From Planctomycetia bacterium (lineage in GTDB: Bacteria > Planctomycetota > Phycisphaerae > Phycisphaerales > SM1A02), in contig SYGQ01000045.1 of NCBI GenBank assembly GCA_005799475.1, positions 1-13,700 on the forward strand: DNA of 13,700 bases, read 5' to 3'. The stretch's first letter is position 1. Each line of letters opens with the position of its first letter. The notes beneath the pieces were generated by a model. That model was given only the letters and a program-made list of their open reading frames with translations, made no database searches and had not been told where the DNA came from. The translations under genes and the position numbers were made by a program. Below are positions 1-7,465 of the stretch, in pieces.

Positions 1-270
1 CGCATCTCCCACTCGCAGCGTGGTGCGCCGCGGTCGCGAAACGGCGTGCGTGATGAGCGCTGGAATGCTCACCGGCGGGTCGAGGTCCGTTCGTTCGAAG
101 ACGATCCCTGTGCCCACGGGTGCTGGGCAGAACTCGGCGACCGCATCGACGCCGAGCAGGAGCCCTTTGCCTCGGACGCTCACCGGGCCCGCGATGGTGC
201 GCTGCACGGGCGCGTCGGAGGCGCGATTCTGCCCGGTCGTCGTGCTCACGGCAGGGGAGACGGCCGTCAT
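1..270 (-). CDS. lpxC: UDP-3-O-acyl-N-acetylglucosamine deacetylase, N-terminal part (left edge)
   Basis: LpxC is the cytoplasmic zinc amidase that commits UDP-acyl-GlcNAc to lipid A synthesis. Only the first 90 codons are present; the gene runs off the left edge. The visible translation has the LpxC opening block: QRTIAGPVSVRGKG (residues 23-36), FCPAPVGTGIVFERTDL (47-63), then PVSIPALITHAVSRPRRTTL (66-85), matching the family pattern of QRTL, PAP.GTG and RTDL. About 22 extra residues precede QRT, compared with E. coli LpxC. The ATG at 270 overlaps the lpxD stop (ATGA), so translation is probably coupled. The zinc ligands would lie outside the window. Whether this is the fused LpxC-FabZ form cannot be told here. 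One oddity is GLLLG where GLHTG is usual. Identification rests on recognised motifs, not on a search. Confidence 0.85.
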   Translation of the reverse strand, partial: MTAVSPAVSTTTGQNRASDAPVQRTIAGPVSVRGKGLLLGVDAVAEFCPAPVGTGIVFERTDLDPPVSIPALITHAVSRPRRTTLRVGDA

Positions 271-1310
271 CCGCCAGTCACCTTCGAGGCCTCCACGAGT
301 CTGGCCAGATCCTTCGCCAGCGGCGAGAGTTTCTGAAGCGCGAGAACATGGCGCATCTCGGTTCTGATCTCGCGCGCGGGCATGCCGCCCCAGGTTTCGC
401 CGGCAGGCACATCATCAATGAGTGCAGTTCGCGCGGCAAGCTGTGCGCCGTCACCAACGGTGCGGTGATCGGCAATGCCTGTCGCCGCACCGATGCGGCA
501 CCACGAGCCGATCGTCGAGCTGCCGGCAACGCCCGAGAGCGCGGCCATCACAGTGTTGGCGCCGATGCGCACATTGTGGCCCACCTGACAGAGGTTGTCG
601 ATTTTCGTTCCGGCACCGATGCGGGTAGCGCCGAAGGTGCCTCGGTCGACGCAGGTGCAACTGCCGATCTCGACACCGTCGCCGAGTTCGACATGCCCGA
701 GATGAGGGATCCGTACGAGTCCCTTGCCGTCCGACGCGGGTCGGTAGCCGAACCCATCGGTGCCAATGACGGCTCCCGCGTGGAGAATCACGCCGCGCCC
801 GATGATGCAGCGCTCGCGCACGACCGCGTTCGCGTGGATGGTCGTCCCGTCACCGATGGATGCTTTGGGGTAAATGCGCACGCCCGCGTGCAGCGTGACG
901 CCCGCTCCGATGCGTGCGCCGGCTCCGACCCATGCGAGTGGTCCCACACAGGCACTCGCCTCAATGATGGCGCCCGCTTCGACGACCGCGCTCGGGTGGA
1001 TGCCCGGCGCCACCGCGTCGGGTTCGGGCGCAAACTCTTCGAGGAGCGAGATGATGGCGAGGTCGGCGTTCTCCACGCGGATCAGTGTGCGCGAGGAGGG
1101 GTCGTGATCGGGCACATCGATCCCACGCGAAACAATGGCGACCCGTGCGCGGCAGGAGCCCCAGTGGCGGGCGTATCTCGCGTCTCCGATAAAGGTGATG
1201 TCACCGTCGCCGGCGGACTTCATGTCCGAACAGCCGTGAATGGTGACCGAGCCTAGCCCCTCGAGGGTGCCGCCGACTCGGCGCGCGATGTCCTGCGCCG
1301 TGAACTCCAT
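267..1310 (-). CDS. lpxD: UDP-3-O-acylglucosamine N-acyltransferase
   Basis: LpxD adds the second (N-linked) acyl chain to UDP-3-O-acyl-glucosamine in lipid A synthesis, using acyl-ACP, in the cytoplasm. The 347-residue product has the family's length and order: an N-terminal uridine-binding domain (about 1-100, with DITFIGDARY at 37-46), a long left-handed beta-helix of isoleucine/valine-led hexapeptide repeats (about 103-290), and a helical C-terminal tail (about 320-345). GTDGFGY (183-189) is a family signature. His245 in CQVGHNVRIG matches the catalytic histidine of E. coli LpxD (His239). The start lies 2 bp after the upstream ompH stop, and the stop overlaps the lpxC start by 4 bp. Neighbours bamA, ompH and lpxC support the assignment. 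Identification is strong. Confidence 0.96.
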   Translation of the reverse strand: MEFTAQDIARRVGGTLEGLGSVTIHGCSDMKSAGDGDITFIGDARYARHWGSCRARVAIVSRGIDVPDHDPSSRTLIRVENADLAIISLLEEFAPEPDAVAPGIHPSAVVEAGAIIEASACVGPLAWVGAGARIGAGVTLHAGVRIYPKASIGDGTTIHANAVVRERCIIGRGVILHAGAVIGTDGFGYRPASDGKGLVRIPHLGHVELGDGVEIGSCTCVDRGTFGATRIGAGTKIDNLCQVGHNVRIGANTVMAALSGVAGSSTIGSWCRIGAATGIADHRTVGDGAQLAARTALIDDVPAGETWGGMPAREIRTEMRHVLALQKLSPLAKDLARLVEASKVTGG

Positions 1311-1312
1311 CG

Positions 1313-1960
1313 TCAGCTCTTCCCGGCCGCCGGCGACGGCGGTGTCGGGGCATCTGGTGCCGCCGGGACGAACGACGGGTTCGCCGCGCGGAACGCCTTG
1401 TTCATTTGCTCGACAAGGAGGTCGGTGATCTCAAGCGTCGCCGATGAGTAGAGCATGCGGCGGCCGTTGATCTGCTGCATGGTGCCTTCGAGATTGGCGG
1501 GCGTGACGGGCGGAATTGTGTCATCGATGAACACAAGGTCGATGCCCTGCGCCTTCGCAAGAGTGGCGCACGACTCCCGTACTTTGAGGTAGGCATCGCG
1601 CACGGTATTGGCGCGCTCGGACTCCATCTTGAGCTCGGCGAACGCCTGCATCGCGCTCAGGTCGCCGGCCTTCAGGATCGCCTTGTTCATGGCGTCGTTG
1701 TGAGCGGCCGATCCGGGTTGGAAACTCTCCAGCTCCTGCTTCATCGCTTCGACTTCGGCGGTCACCGCATTGACGCGGGACTGGAGTTGTGTCCGGAGGG
1801 ACTCGGCCGTTGACTCCGCAGCCTTGAGTTGATCGAGCGATCGGTAGACCCTTTCGAGGTCGACGCAGGCCACGACGGTGGGTTTGGTCGGTGCGACTGC
1901 AGCCCAGAGCAGTGCGCCGGCGCAGACGGCCGCGGGGACGATGAGTTTGTGGATGGTCAT
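1313..1960 (-). CDS. OmpH/Skp-family periplasmic chaperone (second copy)
   Basis: Skp/OmpH proteins hold unfolded outer-membrane proteins in the periplasm on the way to BamA. The product is 215 residues. A signal peptide occupies about 1-23 (MTIHKLIVPAAVCAGALLWA), followed by the typical first strand TVVACVDLERVYRSLDQLK. A long charged coiled-coil section (about 45-125) comes next, then a return segment containing IDLVFIDDTIPPV (about 142-154), and a Pro/Ala-rich tail. I chose the ATG at 1960 because GCGAGG sits just upstream and the signal peptide starts there. The open frame extends 24 codons further, but those overlap the previous gene and have no ribosome-binding site. It begins 16 bp after the first ompH copy. 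Family assignment is good; client specificity is unknown. Confidence 0.85.
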   Translation of the reverse strand: MTIHKLIVPAAVCAGALLWAAVAPTKPTVVACVDLERVYRSLDQLKAAESTAESLRTQLQSRVNAVTAEVEAMKQELESFQPGSAAHNDAMNKAILKAGDLSAMQAFAELKMESERANTVRDAYLKVRESCATLAKAQGIDLVFIDDTIPPVTPANLEGTMQQINGRRMLYSSATLEITDLLVEQMNKAFRAANPSFVPAAPDAPTPPSPAAGKS

Positions 1961-1976
1961 GGAGCCTCGCATGGGG

Positions 1977-2624
1977 TCAGGGTTTCGTGGTTGTCGGAGT
2001 CGGTGCCGACGGCGTGGGCGTCGCGCGCGCATTGTTCATGCGGAGGATGAGTTTCTCCGTGATGTCATCCGCGTTGGAGGCGACGAGGATTCGTCGCCGG
2101 GCGATCTGCTCGACCACCTGCTGGCCAAGAGTGGACTGACTGCGGCGATCTCGTTGGAACTCGGCGTTGCCATCGAACACAATGACATACTGGTAGCCCT
2201 CGCTCGCCGAGAGCTTGTCGGCCTCAGAAACGATGGAGCGATAGAGGTTCTCCCATCGCAGCGCCTGTTCGCGGTCGGCCTCCTGCTGCTTCATCGTCGC
2301 CCATTCCTTGAGCTGGAGTTGCTCCAGGGCAAGCGCGTCGCGAGTCTTCTGGCGCTCGGTGGTGTCGGTGATCCCATCGGACTCCTTCGCCCGAGTTTCG
2401 AGCGCCTCGCGCCGAGACTTGAACTCCTGCTCAAACCGATGAGCCATCTGCGTGAGTTCGATCTCCATCTCACTTCGTTGTCCGATCTTGTCGAGGAGAC
2501 GGCGAATGTCGACATTGGCGACCGCCGAAGGCTGCGCACTGAGACGGCCAGCGGTGAAGGCGGCTCCTGTGCCGAGCGCCACAACGGCGGCGGCAACGAC
2601 GAGAAAGGACTTGGGGTTTTTCAT
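1977..2624 (-). CDS. OmpH/Skp-family periplasmic chaperone (first copy)
   Basis: This is a second member of the Skp/OmpH family, directly upstream of the other copy and also 215 residues. The signal peptide is MKNPKSFLVVAAAVVALGTG, continuing to about residue 30 (AGRLSA). The core starts at AVANVDIRRLLDKIGQRSEM, followed by a charged coiled coil (about 50-125) rich in Glu, Arg and Gln. The C-terminal strand region has YQYVIVFDGNAEFQ, then ARRILVASNADDITEKLI and a Thr/Pro-rich tail. The ATG at 2624 begins a good signal peptide. The 20 extra upstream codons in frame would displace it and would lie across the predicted promoter. The two copies share architecture but little obvious identity, so the duplication is old or each has its own role. 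A 92-bp gap separates the gene from bamA. Confidence 0.85.
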   Translation of the reverse strand: MKNPKSFLVVAAAVVALGTGAAFTAGRLSAQPSAVANVDIRRLLDKIGQRSEMEIELTQMAHRFEQEFKSRREALETRAKESDGITDTTERQKTRDALALEQLQLKEWATMKQQEADREQALRWENLYRSIVSEADKLSASEGYQYVIVFDGNAEFQRDRRSQSTLGQQVVEQIARRRILVASNADDITEKLILRMNNARATPTPSAPTPTTTKP

Positions 2625-2652
2625 AGATGGTTCCCGAGGGATTGAATGCGCG

Positions 2653-2680
2653 AGTGTAGGGGATCGCGCGCGATTCTCAA
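2653..2680 (-). promoter_or_regulatory. putative sigma-70 promoter for ompH-ompH-lpxD-lpxC, with palindromic spacer
   Basis: On the minus strand, TTGAGA (2675-2680) and TACACT (2653-2658) are separated by 16 bp, matching 5 of 6 and 4 of 6 consensus positions. This places transcription start near 2646, about 20 nt ahead of the ATG at 2624. The spacer contains a perfect 12-bp palindrome, ATCGCGCGCGAT (2663-2674), which could bind a dimeric regulator, though GC-alternating palindromes also arise by chance. It would allow the chaperone and lipid A genes to be expressed separately from bamA. This is a motif-only prediction. Confidence 0.45.
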
Positions 2681-2716
2681 TCACGAGTGTGGGTGCTGCC
2701 GCGAGGCGCGGGACGC

Positions 2717-5197
2717 CTAGAAGGGAAGTTCGGCGGTGAAACTGAAGGTCTGCGTCTGGTCGGTCGCGTACTTGACGACTGGCACGGCGAAATCGAACGC
2801 CAGTGGGGCCTGCCCGAGTTGGGGGATGTAGATGCGCAGGCCTGTGCCCACCGAGACGCGATAGGGACTCATGGAGAGGTTCTGGGTTACGGTTCCGGAG
2901 TCGGTAAATGCGACGATGGAGATGAACTTGTCGAAGAGCGGGATCTCATACTGCGCCCCAGCAAAGAATCGCCAATTGCCGCCGATGGGCTGGCCATTTG
3001 GCTCGCCCTGTTCATTGACAGTTGGGGTCAGCGACGAGGGCGTGGGCGGGTCGGCGCCAATCTCCATCCCGCTCAGTGGGCTGATGGCACGGAAGAGGAA
3101 CCCGCGCAACGACCGGCCACCGAGGTAGAACCGCTCCGACACCGGTGCACTGTTGTTGAAGATGTACCCCGCGCTGATGTTGGTTTTCAGCACGCTCTTT
3201 CGCCCAAAGAAGTCCTCGCTGAGCGGGAAGAAGTTGGTGTAGCTCGCGGTGGCGAGCGGGAACTGGTAGGGGCCACCCATGCCGCCGAAGTACGCGAGTT
3301 CGCCCTCGAATCGCGAGCCGCGGGTCGGGCGCATCATGTTGTCGAAGTTGGTCCGCGTGAACGCGAGCGTGAACGAGTTGATGAAGGCGGGGCCTCGATC
3401 GTTGTAGACCTCAATGGGAGTGTTCGACGCGAAGTTCGTCAGCGTGACCCCTTGAAGCGACATGCGGACAGCTCCCGACCACATGTCACCGAAGGCGCGC
3501 GAGAGGCCGAAGACACCCGCGATTCGCTCTTCCGTGAAGGCCGTGTAGACGCGGTTGCGGTAAAACGCGTTGGTGCCGAGGCCGTAGTCCGTCTCAAGGA
3601 TGTTGGGCTCGGCGAAGCTGACCGAATAGGTACTCACATCGATGCCGGGGCTCAGCGCAATCGAAAACTGCTGCCCGGCACCGCGGAACGCGCGCCCGCT
3701 GATGAACTCGCTAAAAGTCTGCGGCGTGTCGGCGATGTCGAAGTTGTTCTGGTTGAGCGAAATCTGGCCGAAGAAGCCCGAGTCGCTGCCGACGCCGACG
3801 CCGAAGTTCAGACTTCCTGTGTTCCTCTCCTTGACTTCGACGAGCACATCGCGCGGGGCGTCCGGATTCGCAGGATCCGGCGATTGTGGCGTGATGCGGA
3901 CCTCGCCGAAGAGTTGGCTCGCCTCCAGGCGCGTCTTGGCGAGATCGATCTCGTGACCATCGAGCGGCCGTCCGGGCTGCAGACGGAGCTTGCGCCGGAT
4001 CACATTGTCCCTCGTGATCGAGTTGCCCTGAATCCTCACGATCCCGGTCGTGACGGGGGCTGCCTCGCGCACCGTCACGATCATGTCCACCTCGGGCGAT
4101 TCGCCGATCCGGATCCATGTCGGGTCCACCCGCGCGTCGATGTACCCCATCGTCTGGTACGCCTCTTCCACGGACTTTGTGGAGGCCATGACCTTGTCCT
4201 GCGTGAACGCATCACCAGGTCTGATGATCATGAGGCCCAGAAGTTGTTCCGCGTGCATCACTCGCGGGCGATCTCGTGCGACCCCATCGTGCGACTCGAC
4301 AGCGATGGAGCGCAAGCGGTACTGGCGACCTTCGCTGATGACGAAGACCACCTTCGCCTCCTGTCCCGTCGGGGAAATCTCGACGCGCTTGTCCACTCGC
4401 ACATCGATGAAGCCTCGGTCTTTGTAGAACTTATCGAGCGCGGCCACATCGTCGATGAGCTGGTCTTCATCGAGGTTCCCCATGGAGAAGACAAAGACCC
4501 ACGGCTTCGTCTTGATCTGCGCCCCGAGTTGATTGGTGGTGAACGCATCGTTGCCCGAGAAGATGACCTCGCGGATTCTGACGCGCGGACCCTCCACAAT
4601 GCGGAAAATCAAGATGCCGGTCTCCTCGAGGCGCGACTCGTCGACCTTGACCTCGACGAGGTAGTTCCCCTTCGACCGGTAGAGACCCTTGATCTTCGCG
4701 ATCGCGCGCTCGAGGAGAAAGTCATCGCGCGGACCACCTGGGTAGAGCCCGATGAGCGAGCGGAGTTCTTGGTCGGAGACGATCTTGTTGCCGACGACTT
4801 GGATGTCCTGCACGATGGCTTGTTCGACGACGACATACCGCACTCGTACCGTGCCATCCCCGAGGAGTTCGGCGTCGGCCGTGACGGAGTCAAAGTGGCC
4901 GAGTCGATAGAGCGTCGACACATCGTTCTTGATGCTGCCGGCCTCGAATGGCTGTCCAATAGCCACACGAGTGTTGTTGCGGATCTCCTGTTCGTTGATG
5001 CGGTGGAGGCCGATGAAGACAATCTCCGAGATCGGGCGGTCCGTGAGCGACTCATCATCCACGCTGAGCGTGCTGGCATGGTGGAACGCCGCGTGCGACG
5101 GCGGTGTCACCACGCAGGCGACACATCCCCCCACGGCGATGACCCAGGCCAGCCGCAGGCGGAGGGGCGCACTCGTGTGGCTCCGTGTTCTCGCCAT
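2717..5197 (-). CDS. bamA: Outer membrane protein assembly factor BamA
   Basis: BamA is the central Omp85 subunit that folds beta-barrel proteins into the outer membrane. The product has 826 residues, close to the usual 800 or so. After a signal peptide (about 1-36, ending PPSHA) come five POTRA domains at roughly 56-125, 126-203, 204-290, 291-379 and 380-457. Each has the domain's motifs, such as VVGNKIVSDQELR, FSGNDAFTTNQL and IQGNSITRDNVIRRKL. The barrel fills 458-826. RGF at 698-700 (GGRSLRGF) is the conserved loop-6 motif of Omp85 barrels, and the protein ends in phenylalanine (FTAELPF), as outer-membrane barrels usually do. It heads the operon with two Skp-like chaperones and lipid A genes. 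There is no clear ribosome-binding site before the ATG; a TANNNT box lies 9 nt upstream. Confidence 0.96.
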   Translation of the reverse strand: MARTRSHTSAPLRLRLAWVIAVGGCVACVVTPPSHAAFHHASTLSVDDESLTDRPISEIVFIGLHRINEQEIRNNTRVAIGQPFEAGSIKNDVSTLYRLGHFDSVTADAELLGDGTVRVRYVVVEQAIVQDIQVVGNKIVSDQELRSLIGLYPGGPRDDFLLERAIAKIKGLYRSKGNYLVEVKVDESRLEETGILIFRIVEGPRVRIREVIFSGNDAFTTNQLGAQIKTKPWVFVFSMGNLDEDQLIDDVAALDKFYKDRGFIDVRVDKRVEISPTGQEAKVVFVISEGRQYRLRSIAVESHDGVARDRPRVMHAEQLLGLMIIRPGDAFTQDKVMASTKSVEEAYQTMGYIDARVDPTWIRIGESPEVDMIVTVREAAPVTTGIVRIQGNSITRDNVIRRKLRLQPGRPLDGHEIDLAKTRLEASQLFGEVRITPQSPDPANPDAPRDVLVEVKERNTGSLNFGVGVGSDSGFFGQISLNQNNFDIADTPQTFSEFISGRAFRGAGQQFSIALSPGIDVSTYSVSFAEPNILETDYGLGTNAFYRNRVYTAFTEERIAGVFGLSRAFGDMWSGAVRMSLQGVTLTNFASNTPIEVYNDRGPAFINSFTLAFTRTNFDNMMRPTRGSRFEGELAYFGGMGGPYQFPLATASYTNFFPLSEDFFGRKSVLKTNISAGYIFNNSAPVSERFYLGGRSLRGFLFRAISPLSGMEIGADPPTPSSLTPTVNEQGEPNGQPIGGNWRFFAGAQYEIPLFDKFISIVAFTDSGTVTQNLSMSPYRVSVGTGLRIYIPQLGQAPLAFDFAVPVVKYATDQTQTFSFTAELPF

Positions 5198-5206
5198 CGC
5201 GAAGGG

Positions 5207-5212
5207 AGGCTA
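5207..5212 (-). promoter_or_regulatory. possible -10 box (TAGCCT) of bamA
   Basis: TAGCCT on the minus strand ends 9 nt before the bamA ATG. It fits the TANNNT form of a -10 element, but I see no convincing -35. If used, the mRNA would have a leader of only a few nucleotides, which would explain the missing ribosome-binding site. Weak prediction. Confidence 0.22.
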
Positions 5213-5233
5213 CCCGTCCATGGGGGCACTCGC

Positions 5234-5258
5234 CCGAGACCGATGGTGCTAGTCTCGG
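5234..5258 (+). repeat. inverted repeat just upstream of gcvT
   Basis: CCGAGAC (5234-5240) and GTCTCGG (5252-5258) form a perfect 7-bp inverted repeat around an 11-nt loop, ending 3 nt before the gcvT ATG. It lies in the 64-bp bamA/gcvT divergent region. It could be a protein-binding operator overlapping a -10 box, or, if transcribed, a hairpin that hides the start codon. Function is not shown by the sequence. Confidence 0.5.
5250..5255 (+). promoter_or_regulatory. possible -10 box (TAGTCT) of gcvT
   Basis: TAGTCT fits TANNNT and ends 6 nt before the gcvT ATG, the spacing expected for a leaderless transcript. No ribosome-binding site precedes that ATG. There is no convincing -35 element, and the box overlaps the right arm of the 5234-5258 inverted repeat. 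Confidence 0.25.
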
Positions 5259-5261
5259 CTG

Positions 5262-6386
5262 ATGGCGACAGCGACCTTGCGGCGAACACCATTCCATGAC
5301 TTCCATGTCGAGCACGGCGCCAAGATGGTGGATTTCGCGGGGTGGGAAATGCCGCTCCTCTATTCCTCGATCATGGAAGAGCATCGCCACTGCCGCACGC
5401 AGGCGGGCTTCTTCGATGTCTCGCACATGGGACGGATTCGGTTCACCGGTCGCCATGCGCGGCGATTCCTCGATCATGTGTGCACTCGGCAGGTCTTTGG
5501 GATGGAGGCCGGGCAGTGCCGCTACGGCCTCGTGTGCAACGAGCGCGGCGGGTGCCTCGACGATGTCATCATTTACTGCTTCGACGAGTCCGAGTACCTG
5601 ATGGTGTGCAACGCGTCGAATCGGGAGAAACTGCTCGCGCACTTCGCCTCAGTGAAGGGCGACATGGCCTTCAAACTCTCCGATGAGACAGAGTCCACGG
5701 CGATGGTCGCGCTGCAGGGCCCCAAGGCGATGGACATCATCGGCTCGCTGTCACGCGAGATTCCCAATCTCAAGCGGTACCGCTTCGCGCAGAAGAACCT
5801 CCTCGTCGTGAAGCTTGTCGTCAGCCGGACCGGGTACACCGGGGAAGATGGTGTGGAAGTCATCCTCGGTGCCACGATGGCGCGCGCGGCGATGGGGATG
5901 TTCCTCAAGGATGTTCGCGCTGCCACCAGTCCGATCAGGCCGATCGGGCTCGGCGCGCGCGACACGCTGCGCATGGAGGCAGGCATGCCGCTGTATGGGC
6001 ACGAACTTGACGAGGACACCGACCCCATCTCGGCGGGCCTCGGATTCGCCGTCAAACTTGGCAAGGGCGCCGACGATGAGCGCATCGGTCGCTTCATTGG
6101 TCAGGATGCGCTCGAAGCGATCGCCAAGGCCACGCCCCCGCGGCGGCTTGTCGGCCTCGGCCTCGATGGCCGTCGAAGTGCGAGGCAGGGGATGGAGATC
6201 CGCAACAACGGAGGCGTTGTTGGTCGTGTCACGAGTGGCTGCCTCTCTCCGACGCTTGACCGCCCGATCGCCATGGGCTTCGTGGATGCCGCGCTGTCCT
6301 CGCCCGGGCAAACACTCGAAGTTGATCTGCGCGGAACCCTTGTTGCGGCCAAGGTTGAGCCGCTCCCTTTTCTCAAGAAGAGCTGA
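5262..6386 (+). CDS. gcvT: Glycine cleavage system aminomethyltransferase (T protein)
   Basis: GcvT takes the aminomethyl group from lipoyl-GcvH and transfers its methylene to tetrahydrofolate, releasing ammonia, in the cytoplasm. The product has 374 residues, the normal length. It starts with RRTPFHDFHVEHGAKMVDFAGWEMP (residues 7-31), the standard GcvT opening. GGCLDD (96-101) holds the conserved aspartate pair of the folate site, and SRTGYTGEDGVEV (188-200) and GARDTLRMEAGMPLYGHEL (231-249) are family signatures. The C-terminal barrel ends VAAKVEPLPFLKK. The folate-site aspartate and these blocks favour GcvT over the related YgfZ or dehydrogenase proteins. No gcvH or gcvP is visible nearby, so it stands alone here. 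It diverges from bamA and converges on the sigma gene with 5 bp between stops. Confidence 0.95.
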   Translation: MATATLRRTPFHDFHVEHGAKMVDFAGWEMPLLYSSIMEEHRHCRTQAGFFDVSHMGRIRFTGRHARRFLDHVCTRQVFGMEAGQCRYGLVCNERGGCLDDVIIYCFDESEYLMVCNASNREKLLAHFASVKGDMAFKLSDETESTAMVALQGPKAMDIIGSLSREIPNLKRYRFAQKNLLVVKLVVSRTGYTGEDGVEVILGATMARAAMGMFLKDVRAATSPIRPIGLGARDTLRMEAGMPLYGHELDEDTDPISAGLGFAVKLGKGADDERIGRFIGQDALEAIAKATPPRRLVGLGLDGRRSARQGMEIRNNGGVVGRVTSGCLSPTLDRPIAMGFVDAALSSPGQTLEVDLRGTLVAAKVEPLPFLKKS

Positions 6387-6391
6387 ACGAG

Positions 6392-7366
6392 TCAGATCCC
6401 GTTCGAACCCGGTCGCGGTTTGAAGGCGCGCAGTGGCGCGGTGTTGTTGTGATCCGATGCGGGCGTGTTCGCGGCGCGCTTGGGAGTTCTCGGGACAGTC
6501 ACGGCCTGCATGCGGCTCAGGAAGCAGGTCATCGTCTGATCCGAGCCGATCTGGCGGCTCAGTCGCTCAAGCGTCTCCACCTCAATCTGGCGGACGCGCT
6601 CGCGCGTCAGGCCGACTCGCAAGCCGACATCGTTGAGCGTCATGGGTTCCGCACCGTCAAAGCCGAACCGCAGCCGAAGAACCTGCGCATCGCGCGGCTC
6701 AATCTTCTCCAAGAGCGTCATGATGACCTTGAGGATCTCGTTTCGTTCAGCGGATTCCGTGGGACTTCCGCTCTTCGTGTCCTCAAAGATGTCGGCGAAA
6801 TCCGACACATCACTCTCGCTGCCTTGCGTCTCAACTTGGTTCGGAGCGTTGTAGGCCCGCAACGCACGGCGGATGATCTGGAGTTTCCCGAGCGGTACCT
6901 GCATCTCCGCCGCGAGTTCGTTCATCGATGGCTGATGGCCGAGTTTCTCCTCGAGCGCTTTCGACGCCGCTTTGCAGCGGCTGATGAGCTCGATCATGTA
7001 CGCCGGAATGTGAATCGGCTGCGCCGCATTGAGCAGGGTGCGCTTGATCGCCTGCTTGATCCACCATGACGCGTAGGTGGAGAAGCGCGCGCCCTGTGCG
7101 GGGTCGAATCCCTCCACCGCGCGGATGAGGCCGACATTGCCCTCTTCGATGAGGTCGGGCAGCGTCACGCCGCGGTTCATGTAATTCTTTGCGATCGCGA
7201 TGACGAGACGAAGGTTCGCCCGGATCATGTGATCCTTCGCCTCGGCGTCGTTGTCGTTGATGATCCGCCAGCCGAGATCCCGCTCCTTGTCGGCGGTCAA
7301 GAGATCAACAACTGAGATCTCCCGGACATACAGCTGAAGTTCAGACTGAATGTCTGACCTAGCCAT
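6392..7366 (-). CDS. Primary-type RNA polymerase sigma factor (sigma-70, RpoD/RpoS/SigA-like)
   Basis: This is a sigma-70 factor of 324 residues that directs RNA polymerase to promoters. Region 1.2 is at about 5-40 (LQLYVREISVVDLLTADKE). Region 2 (about 44-113) includes NLRLVIAIAKNYMNRGVTLPDLIEEGNVGL, given here as residues 51-80, and the -10 reading segment FSTYASWWIKQAIKRTL (95-111), as in housekeeping factors. Region 3 covers about 114-190. Region 4 (about 205-272) ends with the -35 helix LTRERVRQIEVETLERL (253-269). Region 1.1 and a long non-conserved insert are absent, so it resembles short SigA or group 2 factors. A polar tail of about 50 residues follows region 4. I chose the ATG at 7366 because GAGG lies upstream at good spacing; a GTG two codons earlier is possible. 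Whether it is the main or an alternative sigma cannot be decided here. Confidence 0.92.
   Translation of the reverse strand: MARSDIQSELQLYVREISVVDLLTADKERDLGWRIINDNDAEAKDHMIRANLRLVIAIAKNYMNRGVTLPDLIEEGNVGLIRAVEGFDPAQGARFSTYASWWIKQAIKRTLLNAAQPIHIPAYMIELISRCKAASKALEEKLGHQPSMNELAAEMQVPLGKLQIIRRALRAYNAPNQVETQGSESDVSDFADIFEDTKSGSPTESAERNEILKVIMTLLEKIEPRDAQVLRLRFGFDGAEPMTLNDVGLRVGLTRERVRQIEVETLERLSRQIGSDQTMTCFLSRMQAVTVPRTPKRAANTPASDHNNTAPLRAFKPRPGSNGI
6402..6424 (+). terminator. possible hairpin downstream of gcvT, no U-tract
   Basis: TTCGAACC (6402-6409) can pair with GGTTTGAA (6417-6424), with one G-U pair and a 7-nt loop, 15 nt after the gcvT stop. The hairpin lies inside the 3' end of the sigma gene. 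No T-run follows, so it is not a standard intrinsic terminator; it might stabilise or end the gcvT message with Rho. Weak call. Confidence 0.2.
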
Positions 7367-7452
7367 GCACACCTCGACAACAAAAACTTCTCATGGGATA
7401 GGGTGGGGAACGATCAGCGTACACACCGGCGATCCAGTCCTGACAAGCGCCA

Positions 7453-7458
7453 TACGAT
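7453..7458 (+). promoter_or_regulatory. possible -10 box (TACGAT) of the UVR-motif gene
   Basis: TACGAT matches 4 of 6 positions of TATAAT and ends 7 nt before the ATG at 7466, which has no ribosome-binding site. The spacing fits a leaderless transcript. I see no good -35. It lies in the 99-bp region between the divergent sigma-factor and UVR-motif genes. Confidence 0.28.
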
Positions 7459-7465
7459 TGTTGGC

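Noticed and set aside
120..1256. 378-codon plus-strand open frame opposite lpxD
   Set aside because: lpxD is certain from its hexapeptide repeats and catalytic histidine; the antisense product has no recognisable features.
5198..5261. Glycine riboswitch upstream of gcvT
   Set aside because: Only 64 bp separates gcvT from bamA, too short for the aptamer, and no conserved core was seen.
2687..5299. 870-codon plus-strand open frame antisense to bamA
   Set aside because: It mirrors bamA on the other strand, its product is Arg/Asp/Glu/His-rich without recognisable domains, and bamA is certain. High GC content gives long stop-free antisense frames.
7403..7465. Upstream GTG start (7403) for the UVR-motif protein
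   Set aside because: The extra 21 residues look unconserved and would run through the likely promoter box; the ATG at 7466 starts close to the conserved block.
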